A program made the position numbers and the translations under genes. From a virus: 30,845 nt of DNA. Shown piece by piece: positions 1 through 7,113 of the stretch. Each line of letters starts with the position of its first letter. Positions within the stretch are counted from its first letter, which is position 1. The stretch is from positions 1 to 30,845 of IMG/VR virus record IMGVR_UViG_3300037104_000437, one strand, 5' to 3'. The notes under the pieces were generated by a model that worked only from the letters and a program-made list of their open reading frames with translations, was not told where the DNA came from and made no database searches.

Positions 1-298
1 CTTCTGGGCATTTATCTTTCATTACTTCTTTTATTTGTGTAATTATTTCATCAGCTTCATATTCACCCACATATTGTGTTATGATAGAATAAATTATAGT
101 TATTAAATTTGCGTTTACATCTTTATCTTCAAAGTCTATTTTTATAGGAGCTTGCTCCATTGATTCTCTAAAAACTACTTCAGCTTTTTTCTGAGACATG
201 TGCTTCAATACATCCTCAAGAGATTCAATTTTTTTAGGAAATACAACAATAAAACTTGAAGAACTTGAGTTGGTTATAAAATCTCCTTTGATCTTCAT
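1..298 (-). CDS. Partial hypothetical protein with N-terminal TNSSSSSF motif
   Basis: The gene is cut by the left window edge; 99 codons of its N-terminal part are visible. It begins MKIKGDFITNSSSSSFIVVF and continues as a soluble, acidic, mixed alpha/beta-looking sequence (ending ...KEVMKDKCPE at the edge). The start is supported by AGGA about six bases upstream and by a TAATG overlap with the stop of the preceding gene. I recall a D-F-V/I-T-N-S-S-S-S-S-F-I/V segment near the start of many otherwise unrelated hypothetical proteins from Firmicutes and phages; I know of no assigned function. It is the last visible member of the leftward accessory cluster. Gene reality is well supported, function unknown. 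Confidence 0.85.
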   Translation of the reverse strand, partial: MKIKGDFITNSSSSSFIVVFPKKIESLEDVLKHMSQKKAEVVFRESMEQAPIKIDFEDKDVNANLITIIYSIITQYVGEYEADEIITQIKEVMKDKCPE

Positions 299-762
299 TA
301 TTCTTCCTCATCTATAAATTTTTTTATTATTTTATGATATGGAATCCAAGCAACTGCAGAACCTTGTTTAGATTTTTTGTCATGAAGTATACATCCTTCT
401 TTTTCTGGTCTTGGTTCAATCATTTTACAATTGGTTGGTCTTTCATCTGATGATAATTTACATCCAGTTCTAGAAAGAAAAGTGCATACCCCACCCCAAG
501 TAGGATCAGTTGTTTTACCTTCTTTACCTTTAATAGCTGGACGAATAAAATATCCGCGAGATAATTTATTTTTGTTAGGTCGAGGATCTCCTTCCCACCA
601 ATCAATAGTATATAAACCAGATTTTAATGCTATCTCTAATTTTTCTTTAGATGGAAGATTAAAATCTTCAGGGAAGTTTGCACCAGGCATAAATTTACAA
701 CATGATCCTCCACATTTTTTGCACAATTCTGGGTTTTCGAACATTGTTATATTATTTCCCAT
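298..762 (-). CDS. YkgJ-like cysteine-cluster (zinc/iron-chelating) protein
   Basis: A 154-residue protein with cysteines in the pattern of the YkgJ/UPF0153 family. An N-terminal CKKCGGSCC (residues about 14-22) is followed by GGVCTF, GCKL, and a final TNCKMIEP segment. Family members are predicted to bind zinc or an iron-sulfur centre; no reaction is established. The gene is translationally linked to its neighbour: the annotated start lies 16 bases inside the preceding gene. That ATG has no well-spaced Shine-Dalgarno, so the internal Met7 (ATG at 744, two bases after the upstream stop) is a credible alternative. Two other cysteine-rich proteins with a similar ending motif occur at 8061-8985. 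Family call moderate, function unknown. Confidence 0.8.
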   Translation of the reverse strand: MGNNITMFENPELCKKCGGSCCKFMPGANFPEDFNLPSKEKLEIALKSGLYTIDWWEGDPRPNKNKLSRGYFIRPAIKGKEGKTTDPTWGGVCTFLSRTGCKLSSDERPTNCKMIEPRPEKEGCILHDKKSKQGSAVAWIPYHKIIKKFIDEEE

Positions 763-1205
763 CCTATTTTAAGCATTCTTAATTTTTCAGATGATATATA
801 CACAAATGAATTTAAAAAATTATTTATTATTTTTAATTGCTTTTTAGCTTTATCTTTATGACTATCTAAATATCCTACTTCATCTTGATTTAAGAAAAAA
901 TCAACATCCTTAATATTTTTATAATATCTTTTTAAAACATTTAGTATAAGAACTTCACACCCTAGTTTCTCAAACCACCCTGGTTCTGATTCTTCTTCTC
1001 TAAAGCAATCAATTGGGCATTTTTGACAACTATTATATAAATCTACATTATAATATTTTTTGCATAATGGACATGATGCAGAAGATTCCATTGACTCACT
1101 TGTTGTTATTCTTTTATATTTAGTATAATCAAATCTTTTACATATTTGTTTATATTCTTTTTCTGTAAAAATAATAGGTTGTTTTTTATAATATCCTAAT
1201 CTCAT
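747..1205 (-). CDS. Hypothetical protein with zinc-ribbon-like cysteines
   Basis: The protein is 152 residues when started at the ATG at 1205. That start has GGAG five bases upstream and overlaps the preceding stop as ATGA. A longer reading from 1223 would put the start inside the neighbour without a ribosome site. The centre carries CPLCKKYY...SCQKCPIDC, a compact four- to five-cysteine cluster that looks zinc-binding, and the C-terminal half is rich in lysine and predicted helical. It lies directly behind the radical SAM gene and is translationally coupled to it, so it may act with that enzyme; this is inference from position only. I do not recognise the family. Confidence 0.8.
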   Translation of the reverse strand: MRLGYYKKQPIIFTEKEYKQICKRFDYTKYKRITTSESMESSASCPLCKKYYNVDLYNSCQKCPIDCFREEESEPGWFEKLGCEVLILNVLKRYYKNIKDVDFFLNQDEVGYLDSHKDKAKKQLKIINNFLNSFVYISSEKLRMLKIGWEII

Positions 1206-2191
1206 TTGAACTCCAGAGGACATTTATTTGGATTTTCTTTTAATTTATCTCTAAAGTAATTGAATACATTAGAATTTTCCCATATATATTTAATTGGGTA
1301 ACCATTTATAGGAACTCCAATCTCATCATGATTTGCAAATGAACAAGGCATAAACTTCATATCTGGAGTTATATAACAAGACATTCTAGCACCTTCACAG
1401 GTATCTAAACATTCTAGTTCTTCTTGTGTAAAATCATGACAAACTTCTGAAATTCTACAAACTAAACAACTATCAAGTCCAACTTTAAAGTGGGTTTTAT
1501 ATCTTTTTAATTCTTCTCTAAAAAGTTTTATTCCACGATCTGTAACTTGTAAATCTCTATGATTTGCTCCATTTCCTTGTGGTTTAAATAATAAGAAAAT
1601 TATTGCATTTAATTTATCTATATTAAATTGTTTATTCCAAACATCAATTCCTCCCAATATATTTATAGCTCTAATCATTGAAGTTTTAGATAAAACATAA
1701 TGAATGTTTGTTTTGACACCAGAATTTATAAACATATTTAATGCTTTAAAAGTGAAATCTTTATTGTAAGCGCTTACTGCTACAGCACCACAATATTTTT
1801 TTGTAATTTTAATATGCTCTTCTGTTAATCCGTTACCAGAAGTTGTATAATTGGGAACTACATTATTTAATTTACAATATTCAAGAATTTCTTTAAAGTT
1901 TTCATGAAGATTGGGATCACCTTTTCCTCCTAATGCAACTTGGGTAATATAGTCTTTTGATTCATCAATTATTCTTTTGAAATCTTCCAATTTCATATTA
2001 GGTTTATCTGTATTTCCTTGATAACAAATTTCACAATTATTTTTACAATGACCCATAATTCCAATATCCATTAGCGAAGGATAATCCAAAACAAAAGGAT
2101 CTGCATATCCATTAATTCCTCCACTAATTTCCATTCCATTTTCTGTGTTAAAAACAATTGCGTATTTGTCAGTTTTAATCTCTTTAATCAC
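1202..2191 (-). CDS. Radical SAM protein with SPASM-like C-terminal cysteines
   Basis: This 329-residue protein carries the radical SAM signature CX3CX2C as GHCKNNCEICY (Cys49, Cys53, Cys56), which binds the [4Fe-4S] cluster that cleaves S-adenosylmethionine. It is followed by a glycine-rich GGKGDP (about 88-93) in the place of the SAM-binding GGEP motif. The C-terminal third has eight further cysteines (about 242, 245, 251, 261, 265, 272, 283, 324). One stretch, CEGARMSC...MPC, has the spacing of SPASM/twitch auxiliary cluster domains found in peptide- and protein-modifying enzymes. Length fits this class. Neighbours are a coupled cysteine protein downstream and a CxxCxGxG protein upstream. 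No precursor peptide is evident nearby, so the substrate is unknown. The radical SAM assignment is confident, the subfamily is not. Confidence 0.9.
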   Translation of the reverse strand: MIKEIKTDKYAIVFNTENGMEISGGINGYADPFVLDYPSLMDIGIMGHCKNNCEICYQGNTDKPNMKLEDFKRIIDESKDYITQVALGGKGDPNLHENFKEILEYCKLNNVVPNYTTSGNGLTEEHIKITKKYCGAVAVSAYNKDFTFKALNMFINSGVKTNIHYVLSKTSMIRAINILGGIDVWNKQFNIDKLNAIIFLLFKPQGNGANHRDLQVTDRGIKLFREELKRYKTHFKVGLDSCLVCRISEVCHDFTQEELECLDTCEGARMSCYITPDMKFMPCSFANHDEIGVPINGYPIKYIWENSNVFNYFRDKLKENPNKCPLEFK

Positions 2192-2697
2192 TTTTTATTT
2201 TTCTCCTTTACAAGAATATTATCAACCCAATTAATTTTTCCAGTTCCTTCACAATAACTACATATCACGGTTCCATCTTTTTCTACCTTAACTATTTGAT
2301 GATCAGAAAAAAATGGTTTTTCATACTTTTTACAAAAAATATCATACTCTACTCTTTTTAAATCCTTTACAAGCTCATGAAAATTAAATATAGTTTTTTT
2401 CTTAGGTCTCATATCTTTAAATCTAAATATACCACCATCAAACAAAAAATTTCCTTTAGAAAGCCAAGCATAAAATTTATTTGCATTCCAAAATAGAAAT
2501 TCTACTCCATTATTAAATTTAACAAATCCTTCATATTCTGAAAGAGCTGATGATTTATAATCAATTCCATGAGTTATACAACTTACTAATATTTCATCAT
2601 ACTCTTTATTACTTGGATAAGTAAAAGAGTTTAAATAAAAACTTATTTTATTTAAACTCTTATTTATTTCTAATATTATACTTTTAATATACTTCAT
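2188..2697 (-). CDS. Hypothetical protein with C-terminal CxxCxGxG motif
   Basis: A protein of 169 residues counted from the ATG at 2697. Upstream TTG and GTG codons could extend it by four residues, but the ATG sits behind GGTGA and next to the preceding stop. Most of the protein is aromatic-rich and looks globular (FLFWNANKFYAWLSKG). Close to the C-terminus is CSYCEGTGKI, the CxxCxGxG motif known from DnaJ zinc centres and from many small phage proteins, here as a single half-site. The stop overlaps the radical SAM start (ATGA), so the two are likely translated together. No function can be assigned. Confidence 0.8.
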   Translation of the reverse strand: MKYIKSIILEINKSLNKISFYLNSFTYPSNKEYDEILVSCITHGIDYKSSALSEYEGFVKFNNGVEFLFWNANKFYAWLSKGNFLFDGGIFRFKDMRPKKKTIFNFHELVKDLKRVEYDIFCKKYEKPFFSDHQIVKVEKDGTVICSYCEGTGKINWVDNILVKEKNKK

Positions 2698-2698
2698 T

Positions 2699-3397
2699 TT
2701 ATTCACCAACTAAATATTTTTCAACAACTTCTCTATTTTCAGTAAAGATTGTTGTAAAATTTAAAGATATATTATTTGTTTCTATCAATGTTCCATTCTT
2801 CCATATTGGACTAAGATCTGCCCAATTTATATTTTGAGTATATAACATTTCATGCATATCTGCTTGAGACTTTTTATCAAGTTGTTTATGAGAGAATTTA
2901 GATTGAGCTAACATTTGAACTGAATTTCTAATCCAGTCTTTTTGTCTCCAAACGAAATAATTACAAACTTCTTCTTTTGGAATGTTAAAAACTCTGCAAT
3001 CAAAAACTGCAATTTTCTCATTATATGCATCTGGATGGGTATATCTTAATTTAGAAAAAATTGCTGAAGCAATTCCAGCTGAAATAGATGTCATTTTTTG
3101 AATGTTATAATCAAACCATGCATCTGTTGTTAATCTATCAAAGTCAGTAATTAAAATTGAAATTTCATCTGATTGAACATATGCTAATTTTGCTCCTTGA
3201 ATTTCTCCAATTAATTCTTGAGCTGTGGATACCATACAAGTTGCAAAAACTATATCAAATGGTTTTTGACATTCTCTTGTTACTGTATGAAATGCTCTTC
3301 CATCCAATCTCATAATAACTGGAGTTCTTCTTGTTAATTTATATCTACTTCTATTTTCATAATTATTTTTCATTCTGTCGCCAAGTTGGTCATTCAT
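2699..3397 (-). CDS. Thg1-like 3'-5' nucleotide polymerase (tRNA 5'-end repair)
   Basis: This 232-residue protein is a clear member of the tRNA-His guanylyltransferase (Thg1/TLP) family, which adds nucleotides in the 3'-to-5' direction to tRNA 5' ends. Visible family motifs, in order, are MRLDGRAFHTVT (metal-binding Asp32), QSDEISILI (Asp77, Glu78), a KMTSISAGIASAIF helix, and FDCRVFNIP...NYFVWRQKDWIRNS (about 132-159). The catalytic carboxylates are intact and the length matches bacterial and archaeal Thg1-like proteins. No tRNA-His gene is in the window, so general repair of truncated 5' ends, the known activity of Thg1-like proteins, is more likely than histidine-specific G-1 addition. It starts behind GGAGG and overlaps the preceding gene by eight bases. 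Confidence 0.92.
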   Translation of the reverse strand: MNDQLGDRMKNNYENRSRYKLTRRTPVIMRLDGRAFHTVTRECQKPFDIVFATCMVSTAQELIGEIQGAKLAYVQSDEISILITDFDRLTTDAWFDYNIQKMTSISAGIASAIFSKLRYTHPDAYNEKIAVFDCRVFNIPKEEVCNYFVWRQKDWIRNSVQMLAQSKFSHKQLDKKSQADMHEMLYTQNINWADLSPIWKNGTLIETNNISLNFTTIFTENREVVEKYLVGE

Positions 3398-3614
3398 TTT
3401 TATCCTCCCAATTTACATGACCTTCCAAAATTCTTGCTTGACCAGATGAATGGTTATAACACCAGTCTTTAGCAAGTCTTCTAGCTTTAAACAATCCATT
3501 AGTATGTGTCAAAATTTCTTGCTGATTTATTGGACTCCAAAAATGAGAATAATCACATGCAACTGTAAAAGGATCTTTAAACATTTTATAAAACCATTTT
3601 TTTATTTTTACCAT
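3390..3614 (-). CDS. Small basic hypothetical protein
   Basis: This 74-residue protein has a lysine- and aromatic-rich N-terminus (VKIKKWFYKMF) and no recognisable domain. The start follows GGAG with seven bases spacing and overlaps the end of the preceding gene. Its own end overlaps the Thg1-like gene, so it is co-translated with that enzyme. Nothing in it indicates a function. The reality of the gene rests on its ribosome site and packing. Confidence 0.7.
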   Translation of the reverse strand: MVKIKKWFYKMFKDPFTVACDYSHFWSPINQQEILTHTNGLFKARRLAKDWCYNHSSGQARILEGHVNWEDKNE

Positions 3615-4153
3615 ATTGGGTCTCCTTGATATGGTTTTCCATCTACAAGATCACCTTTTTCAATCCAAGGTGTATCAATATCTGGATCAGCATAAGCTTT
3701 TTTCCTTCCAAATTCTTTTTTTAACTCTTTCTGTTGTTCAGAGAGAAATTGAGTCCAGTTATAACAATTACCAGGATGCTCAGCTACTTCTACGTATAAA
3801 ACTTTTTCACCTCCACTGACTCCTTTTGTAATTTTTGTTATTGTTGCTAATCCTCCTACTACATCATCACTTCCATGAGATATATAAAAATGAGAACCAA
3901 CATATATTTTTTGACCTACTTTAATTTCCTCATAAAGTTCAATTTTTTTAACATTATCTGGAGCTAGAGTATGTTTATATGAAATCTTATATTCTTTACC
4001 AACTTTTAATTTTTCGTGATGTATAAAATGAATTGGTCCTTCATTACAATTTTTAGTTTCTTTCAGTACCTTTCCACGAATATAAAAAGATTCATCTCCT
4101 TCTATTACACTTTTTTTAGCTTGTGTTATTTTAACTATTATAACGTCTTTCAT
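3608..4153 (-). CDS. Hypothetical protein, beta-rich
   Basis: A protein of 181 residues, rich in alternating hydrophobic/charged stretches that suggest beta strands (for example EIKVGQKIYVGSHFYISHG, then GGLATITKITKG at about 97-115). The central GQKIYVGSHFYISHGSDDVVGG segment resembles SH3-like or KOW-like barrels by eye, but this is not a firm match. The C-terminus is acidic, proline-rich and aromatic (DPDIDTPWIEKGDL). GAGGA lies about eight bases upstream of the start. Function unknown. Confidence 0.8.
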   Translation of the reverse strand: MKDVIIVKITQAKKSVIEGDESFYIRGKVLKETKNCNEGPIHFIHHEKLKVGKEYKISYKHTLAPDNVKKIELYEEIKVGQKIYVGSHFYISHGSDDVVGGLATITKITKGVSGGEKVLYVEVAEHPGNCYNWTQFLSEQQKELKKEFGRKKAYADPDIDTPWIEKGDLVDGKPYQGDPIW

Positions 4154-4163
4154 AATTTTTTCC

Positions 4164-4391
4164 TCATCTGGTTGTAAGAACTTTGAGTTCTAGAAGTTTT
4201 TCAATTTGATCTTTTGTTATTTCTATTCTTCCAATTCCATTATCTTCTGAATCTCTAATTTCTATCAGAATACAAGGAATGTTTCTAGCTGAAATTAGTA
4301 AATTATGTCTACCTAAAGAATGATTATGAAGATGTATAAAATCAGAATCCTCAAGAATTAAATGAGTATAACATTTTAGATTATTTGACAT
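4164..4391 (-). CDS. Small hypothetical protein downstream of tRNA-Ser
   Basis: A small protein (75 residues) with several histidines near the N-terminus (FIHLHNHSLGRH) and a C-terminal helix (TKDQIEKLLELKVL). AAGGAG precedes the start. Its start codon lies 19 bases after the mature 3' end of tRNA-Ser, so release of the tRNA by processing should leave this mRNA with only a short leader that just contains the ribosome site. I do not recognise the family. Confidence 0.75.
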   Translation of the reverse strand: MSNNLKCYTHLILEDSDFIHLHNHSLGRHNLLISARNIPCILIEIRDSEDNGIGRIEITKDQIEKLLELKVLTTR

Positions 4392-4410
4392 ATTTTCTCC
4401 TTTTTAAATT

Positions 4411-4495
4411 GGCGGAGGGAGTGCGATTCGAACGCACGGACCTTTCGGTCAGGGGTTTAGCAAACTCCTATAATAGACCACTCTAACATCCCTCC
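4411..4495 (-). tRNA. tRNA-Ser(GCU) with encoded CCA
   Basis: On the minus strand this folds as an 85-nt class II tRNA. The acceptor arms GGAGGGA/TCCCTCC pair perfectly, followed by discriminator G and an encoded CCA. The anticodon loop TTGCTAA gives anticodon GCT, which reads AGC/AGU serine codons. The variable arm GACC-GAAA-GGTC is the long arm expected of tRNA-Ser, and the T arm GTGCG-TTCGAAT-CGCAC is perfect. The anticodon stem GGAGT/ACCCC contains an A.C mismatch at its middle pair, and the D stem is weak. It sits four bases after one coding sequence and 19 bases before the next, so it must be excised from a polycistronic transcript. Confidence 0.93.
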
Positions 4496-4499
4496 ATTT

Positions 4500-5189
4500 T
4501 TACATATTTCTGAAAGATGTTTTTAAATCAAAACCTGCTTTAAGAATTTTATCTTTGTTTGAAATTTGAACTATATCAGGATTACAATTAGTTAAAGTAT
4601 TAGCTATAAAAAAACTAATATCATTAAATAATTGAAGAGGTTCAAATAATCCTGAAATGCCTTTAATATCTTTTAACACTGGACTTCTTTCACGCAATTT
4701 TACTCCACAACTACCAGAATAATATACTGCAAAAATTGGTGATCTTAGTTTTTTAGAAATTTCAACTAAACCTTCATCATATACACCATGTACTTTAGGA
4801 TAAAGATTTTCTGCTTTTTCAAATTTAGTTAATTTTTTATTTTTTTTAAATCTAGTAACTTTCCACCAATCTCTCATATCAATGGAACTAAAAATCTTAT
4901 CATACACTTCATCCTTATAAAGATCTTTTTTTGTTACTAGATGAAAGTCAGACCATTTGAGATCTAAAGATTTATAGTTGTTTATTATAAAATATCTTTT
5001 TCCGCAGATAGAAATTACTAAATATCTATAATTATCAACACCATAATTAGGTGTAAGCGTAAAGTTAATTTTAGACTTAGGAAATTCTGTTTCTCTTAAA
5101 TTTTTTCTATAGAATATTACTTTTTTATCAATTCCTGTAATTCCAAGCGCTCGGTCATAGTAATCTTTAAAACTTGATATTATAACCAT
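4500..5189 (-). CDS. Conserved phage hypothetical protein
   Basis: This 229-residue protein opens MVIISSFKDYYDRALGITG and contains YSGSCGVKLRERSPVLKDIKG near residues 150-175. This layout resembles conserved hypothetical proteins I recall from several large phages, always without assigned function. No catalytic motif is obvious. The start follows GGAG with six bases spacing. Its stop lies four bases before the 5' end of tRNA-Ser, so tRNA processing would trim the mRNA right behind this gene. Confidence 0.85.
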   Translation of the reverse strand: MVIISSFKDYYDRALGITGIDKKVIFYRKNLRETEFPKSKINFTLTPNYGVDNYRYLVISICGKRYFIINNYKSLDLKWSDFHLVTKKDLYKDEVYDKIFSSIDMRDWWKVTRFKKNKKLTKFEKAENLYPKVHGVYDEGLVEISKKLRSPIFAVYYSGSCGVKLRERSPVLKDIKGISGLFEPLQLFNDISFFIANTLTNCNPDIVQISNKDKILKAGFDLKTSFRNM

Positions 5190-5209
5190 TTATTTCTCCT
5201 TATTAATTA

Positions 5210-5578
5210 TTATTCTTTATTTTCGAATTGTGGACATTCCCAAACAGGAGTGACCAAATCATTTACCAAACAAATATTAAATAATTGATTTGCAATTGGA
5301 CAATTTTTATCTCTATCATTAACATTTAATTTTTTACATTTATGACACAAACAGAATTCTCTATGTCTTCCTTTTAAATCTTCTCGAACCCAAACTTCAT
5401 CATCTGAATGATGTTTGTATTTTATAAAACTTACAGACGGAGTAAAGGAAACACATTTTTTATCTTCTACATCTGATACATCAAAATATCCATCTGGCAT
5501 CCAGTTTGAATTGGTGCAAACTTCTACTCCAAGTCTGTATGCATACCATTTACATTTTTTACATTGTTCTCGTAACAT
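5210..5578 (-). CDS. Cysteine-rich hypothetical protein (two zinc-ribbon-like knuckles)
   Basis: A protein of 122 residues, beginning MLREQCKKCKWYAYRLG. The ATG at 5578 has AAGGAG six bases upstream, whereas a TTG further upstream would swallow that ribosome site. Cysteine pairs occur at the N-terminus (CKKC, then VCTNS), in the middle (CLCHKCKKL), and as single cysteines in NCPIA and WECPQF. Such spacing is typical of small zinc-binding proteins common in phages and clostridia. It likely binds metal; partner and role are unknown. Confidence 0.82.
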   Translation of the reverse strand: MLREQCKKCKWYAYRLGVEVCTNSNWMPDGYFDVSDVEDKKCVSFTPSVSFIKYKHHSDDEVWVREDLKGRHREFCLCHKCKKLNVNDRDKNCPIANQLFNICLVNDLVTPVWECPQFENKE

Positions 5579-5588
5579 TTTTTTCTCC

Positions 5589-6161
5589 TTATTCAAATCT
5601 ATAAATCGTAGATGTATTTGCTATAATATTATCCGCTAAATAAATTTTCATTTCAAAATTGAATGGCCAAACTCCAAATTTCTTATCTGTTACGGGTATA
5701 ATAATCCCTGCTCTAGAAAGACAGTCACAAGTAAATTCATGACAATAATATTTTGAAGGATCATTAAATGTAAAATCATATTGTGTATGATTATTAATAT
5801 GCCAGATTGCTCTATTAAGAGATAGAATAGTATCTTCTTTAGTTTTATAATCTGGTCTGCAAATAATAAATCCATCTGTATCTTTAATAAAATCAATGGG
5901 ATTTATATATTGAACTCCTTCTGCTATAGAATGAACCATTTTAGTAGAATCTATAACGATTCCAGAATGACTAAATTCACCAGGAATCAAAATAGAATCA
6001 AGATAATAAACATATTTTCTACAAATAACATCACCTGGAACGATTAAATCCATCATTTTTAAAATTTGTTCTGCTTTTGTTTTTGGTGGTTCTGTAGCCA
6101 CCATTTGATCACCAATCCATGTTAAAAATTGTGAATATCTTCCATAGATATATGCTATCAT
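5589..6161 (-). CDS. Papain-like (NlpC/P60 superfamily, YiiX/C92-type) hydrolase
   Basis: The protein (190 residues) has the layout of permuted NlpC/P60-like papain-fold proteins (YiiX/DUF830, peptidase family C92). GDVICRKY at about 43-50 is followed by FSHSGIVID with the candidate catalytic histidine (His65). A hydrophobic strand runs to DGFIICRP, and then YYCHEFTCDCLSRAGI carries the candidate nucleophile Cys140. Known relatives cleave amide or peptide bonds in cell-wall peptides or lipoproteins, or act on lipids. There is no signal peptide, so it would act in the cytoplasm or be delivered during lysis. AAAGGAG precedes the start. Fold assignment is fairly secure, substrate unknown. Confidence 0.83.
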   Translation of the reverse strand: MIAYIYGRYSQFLTWIGDQMVATEPPKTKAEQILKMMDLIVPGDVICRKYVYYLDSILIPGEFSHSGIVIDSTKMVHSIAEGVQYINPIDFIKDTDGFIICRPDYKTKEDTILSLNRAIWHINNHTQYDFTFNDPSKYYCHEFTCDCLSRAGIIIPVTDKKFGVWPFNFEMKIYLADNIIANTSTIYRFE

Positions 6162-6177
6162 TTTATCTCCTTTTATT

Positions 6178-6384
6178 TCAAAAAAGTTTATATTTTTTAA
6201 TTAATATTATTTGAGCAAATAATATTGGATAAACTACAAATCCACTTAACAGATAAATACCTGCAAATATTTCTGCAAATATTTTATCACTCATTTGTGA
6301 ACAAGCAAGAGCTAATATTAGAGATATAATATAAGTTAACCCTCCCCATATAAATAGTCTTTCTGTCCATTTAATTCTTTTCAT
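6178..6384 (-). CDS. Small membrane protein (two predicted TM helices)
   Basis: A 68-residue protein with a basic N-terminus (MKRIKWTER) and two hydrophobic stretches, about residues 10-28 and 37-60, then a basic end (KKYKLF). It is predicted to sit in the host inner membrane with both ends in the cytoplasm. Its start overlaps the preceding stop (ATGA) and follows GAGG. The similar two-helix protein at 6903-7109 is a possible distant relative. Such small phage membrane proteins can affect superinfection or lysis, but nothing here points to either. Confidence 0.75.
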   Translation of the reverse strand: MKRIKWTERLFIWGGLTYIISLILALACSQMSDKIFAEIFAGIYLLSGFVVYPILFAQIILIKKYKLF

Positions 6385-6563
6385 TTTTTAACCTCAACTG
6401 GTTTATCCCAATAACTATCAATTGACTCAGTATGAATTGGAATTCCTATATTTTGAGTTAAAAGACTAATTGCTTCAGATCCATTTCTTGCTTCAATTTT
6501 ATATGTTTTAATTATAGTTTCTATGAGAGGGACTTCATATATTTTCATTTTTTTATTAGACAT
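6381..6563 (-). CDS. Small hypothetical protein
   Basis: This 60-residue protein starts MSNKKMKIYEVPLIETIIKTYKIEA and looks like a small alpha/beta domain (strand, helix with SEAISLLTQN, strand). AAAGGAGATAAAA lies immediately upstream of the ATG. It is coupled to the membrane protein that follows. No family recognised. Confidence 0.72.
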   Translation of the reverse strand: MSNKKMKIYEVPLIETIIKTYKIEARNGSEAISLLTQNIGIPIHTESIDSYWDKPVEVKK

Positions 6564-6577
6564 TTTTATCTCCTTTC

Positions 6578-6889
6578 TTATTGAAATCTTTTCAAAGTAA
6601 TTTCCTCATCTTTTATTGATGAATTTGGATAACCCAATTTTAAAATTGTTACTAATCTATTTGATTTGTTTACCCATTTTTCATGATTTACCAAAGCTTC
6701 TTTTTTGCTTTCACAACGTTCAACAGGGTGAGCTCCAACCATATCAAAGATTGCTGTTTCATATCCAAGATCTGATATCCATATAGTGGATATAGTTAAA
6801 CCATATCTTTTAGTTTTACTAAGAGATTTTATTCCACCTGATGATATTGATTTAATCATTTTTATCCTAACATCTAATTGACTATCCAT
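6578..6889 (-). CDS. Conserved phage hypothetical protein
   Basis: A protein of 103 residues with a strand-rich middle (YGLTISTIWISDLGYETAIFD) followed by GAHPVERCESKKEALVNHEKW. I recall proteins with this sort of sequence in large phage genomes, annotated as hypothetical. AAAAGGAG precedes the start. Cysteine is limited to one residue, so metal binding is unlikely. Function unknown. Confidence 0.8.
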   Translation of the reverse strand: MDSQLDVRIKMIKSISSGGIKSLSKTKRYGLTISTIWISDLGYETAIFDMVGAHPVERCESKKEALVNHEKWVNKSNRLVTILKLGYPNSSIKDEEITLKRFQ

Positions 6890-6902
6890 TTTTATCTCCT
6901 TT

Positions 6903-7109
6903 TTAATCAGATATCTTTAATTTAATAAATAAATATAAAGATATACAAAAACTTGCTGTAATTATTATATCAGCAAATAGCATTGGATAAAAGAACTCAC
7001 TCTTTGAGTGCATAACTCCAATAGATCTTGGAATTGTTCCAACAATTACCCAACCAAAAGAACACAAACAAATATGTTTACATATATTTATTGTTTTAGC
7101 TATCTTCAT
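6903..7109 (-). CDS. Small membrane protein (two predicted TM helices)
   Basis: This 68-residue protein has two hydrophobic stretches, about residues 13-30 and 42-63 (ADIIITASFCISLYLFIKL), each flanked by lysines. The start follows GGAGG with ten bases spacing. It has the same size and topology as the product of 6178-6384, and both contain a YP-x-LFA-x-II segment at the second helix (YPILFAQII versus YPMLFADII). The two therefore look like diverged duplicates. Function unknown. Confidence 0.75.
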   Translation of the reverse strand: MKIAKTINICKHICLCSFGWVIVGTIPRSIGVMHSKSEFFYPMLFADIIITASFCISLYLFIKLKISD

Positions 7110-7113
7110 TTAT

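Noticed and set aside
431-772. Plus-strand open frame of 113 codons over the YkgJ-like gene.
   Set aside because: The opposite strand has clear cysteine motifs and operon packing; this frame has no ribosome site.
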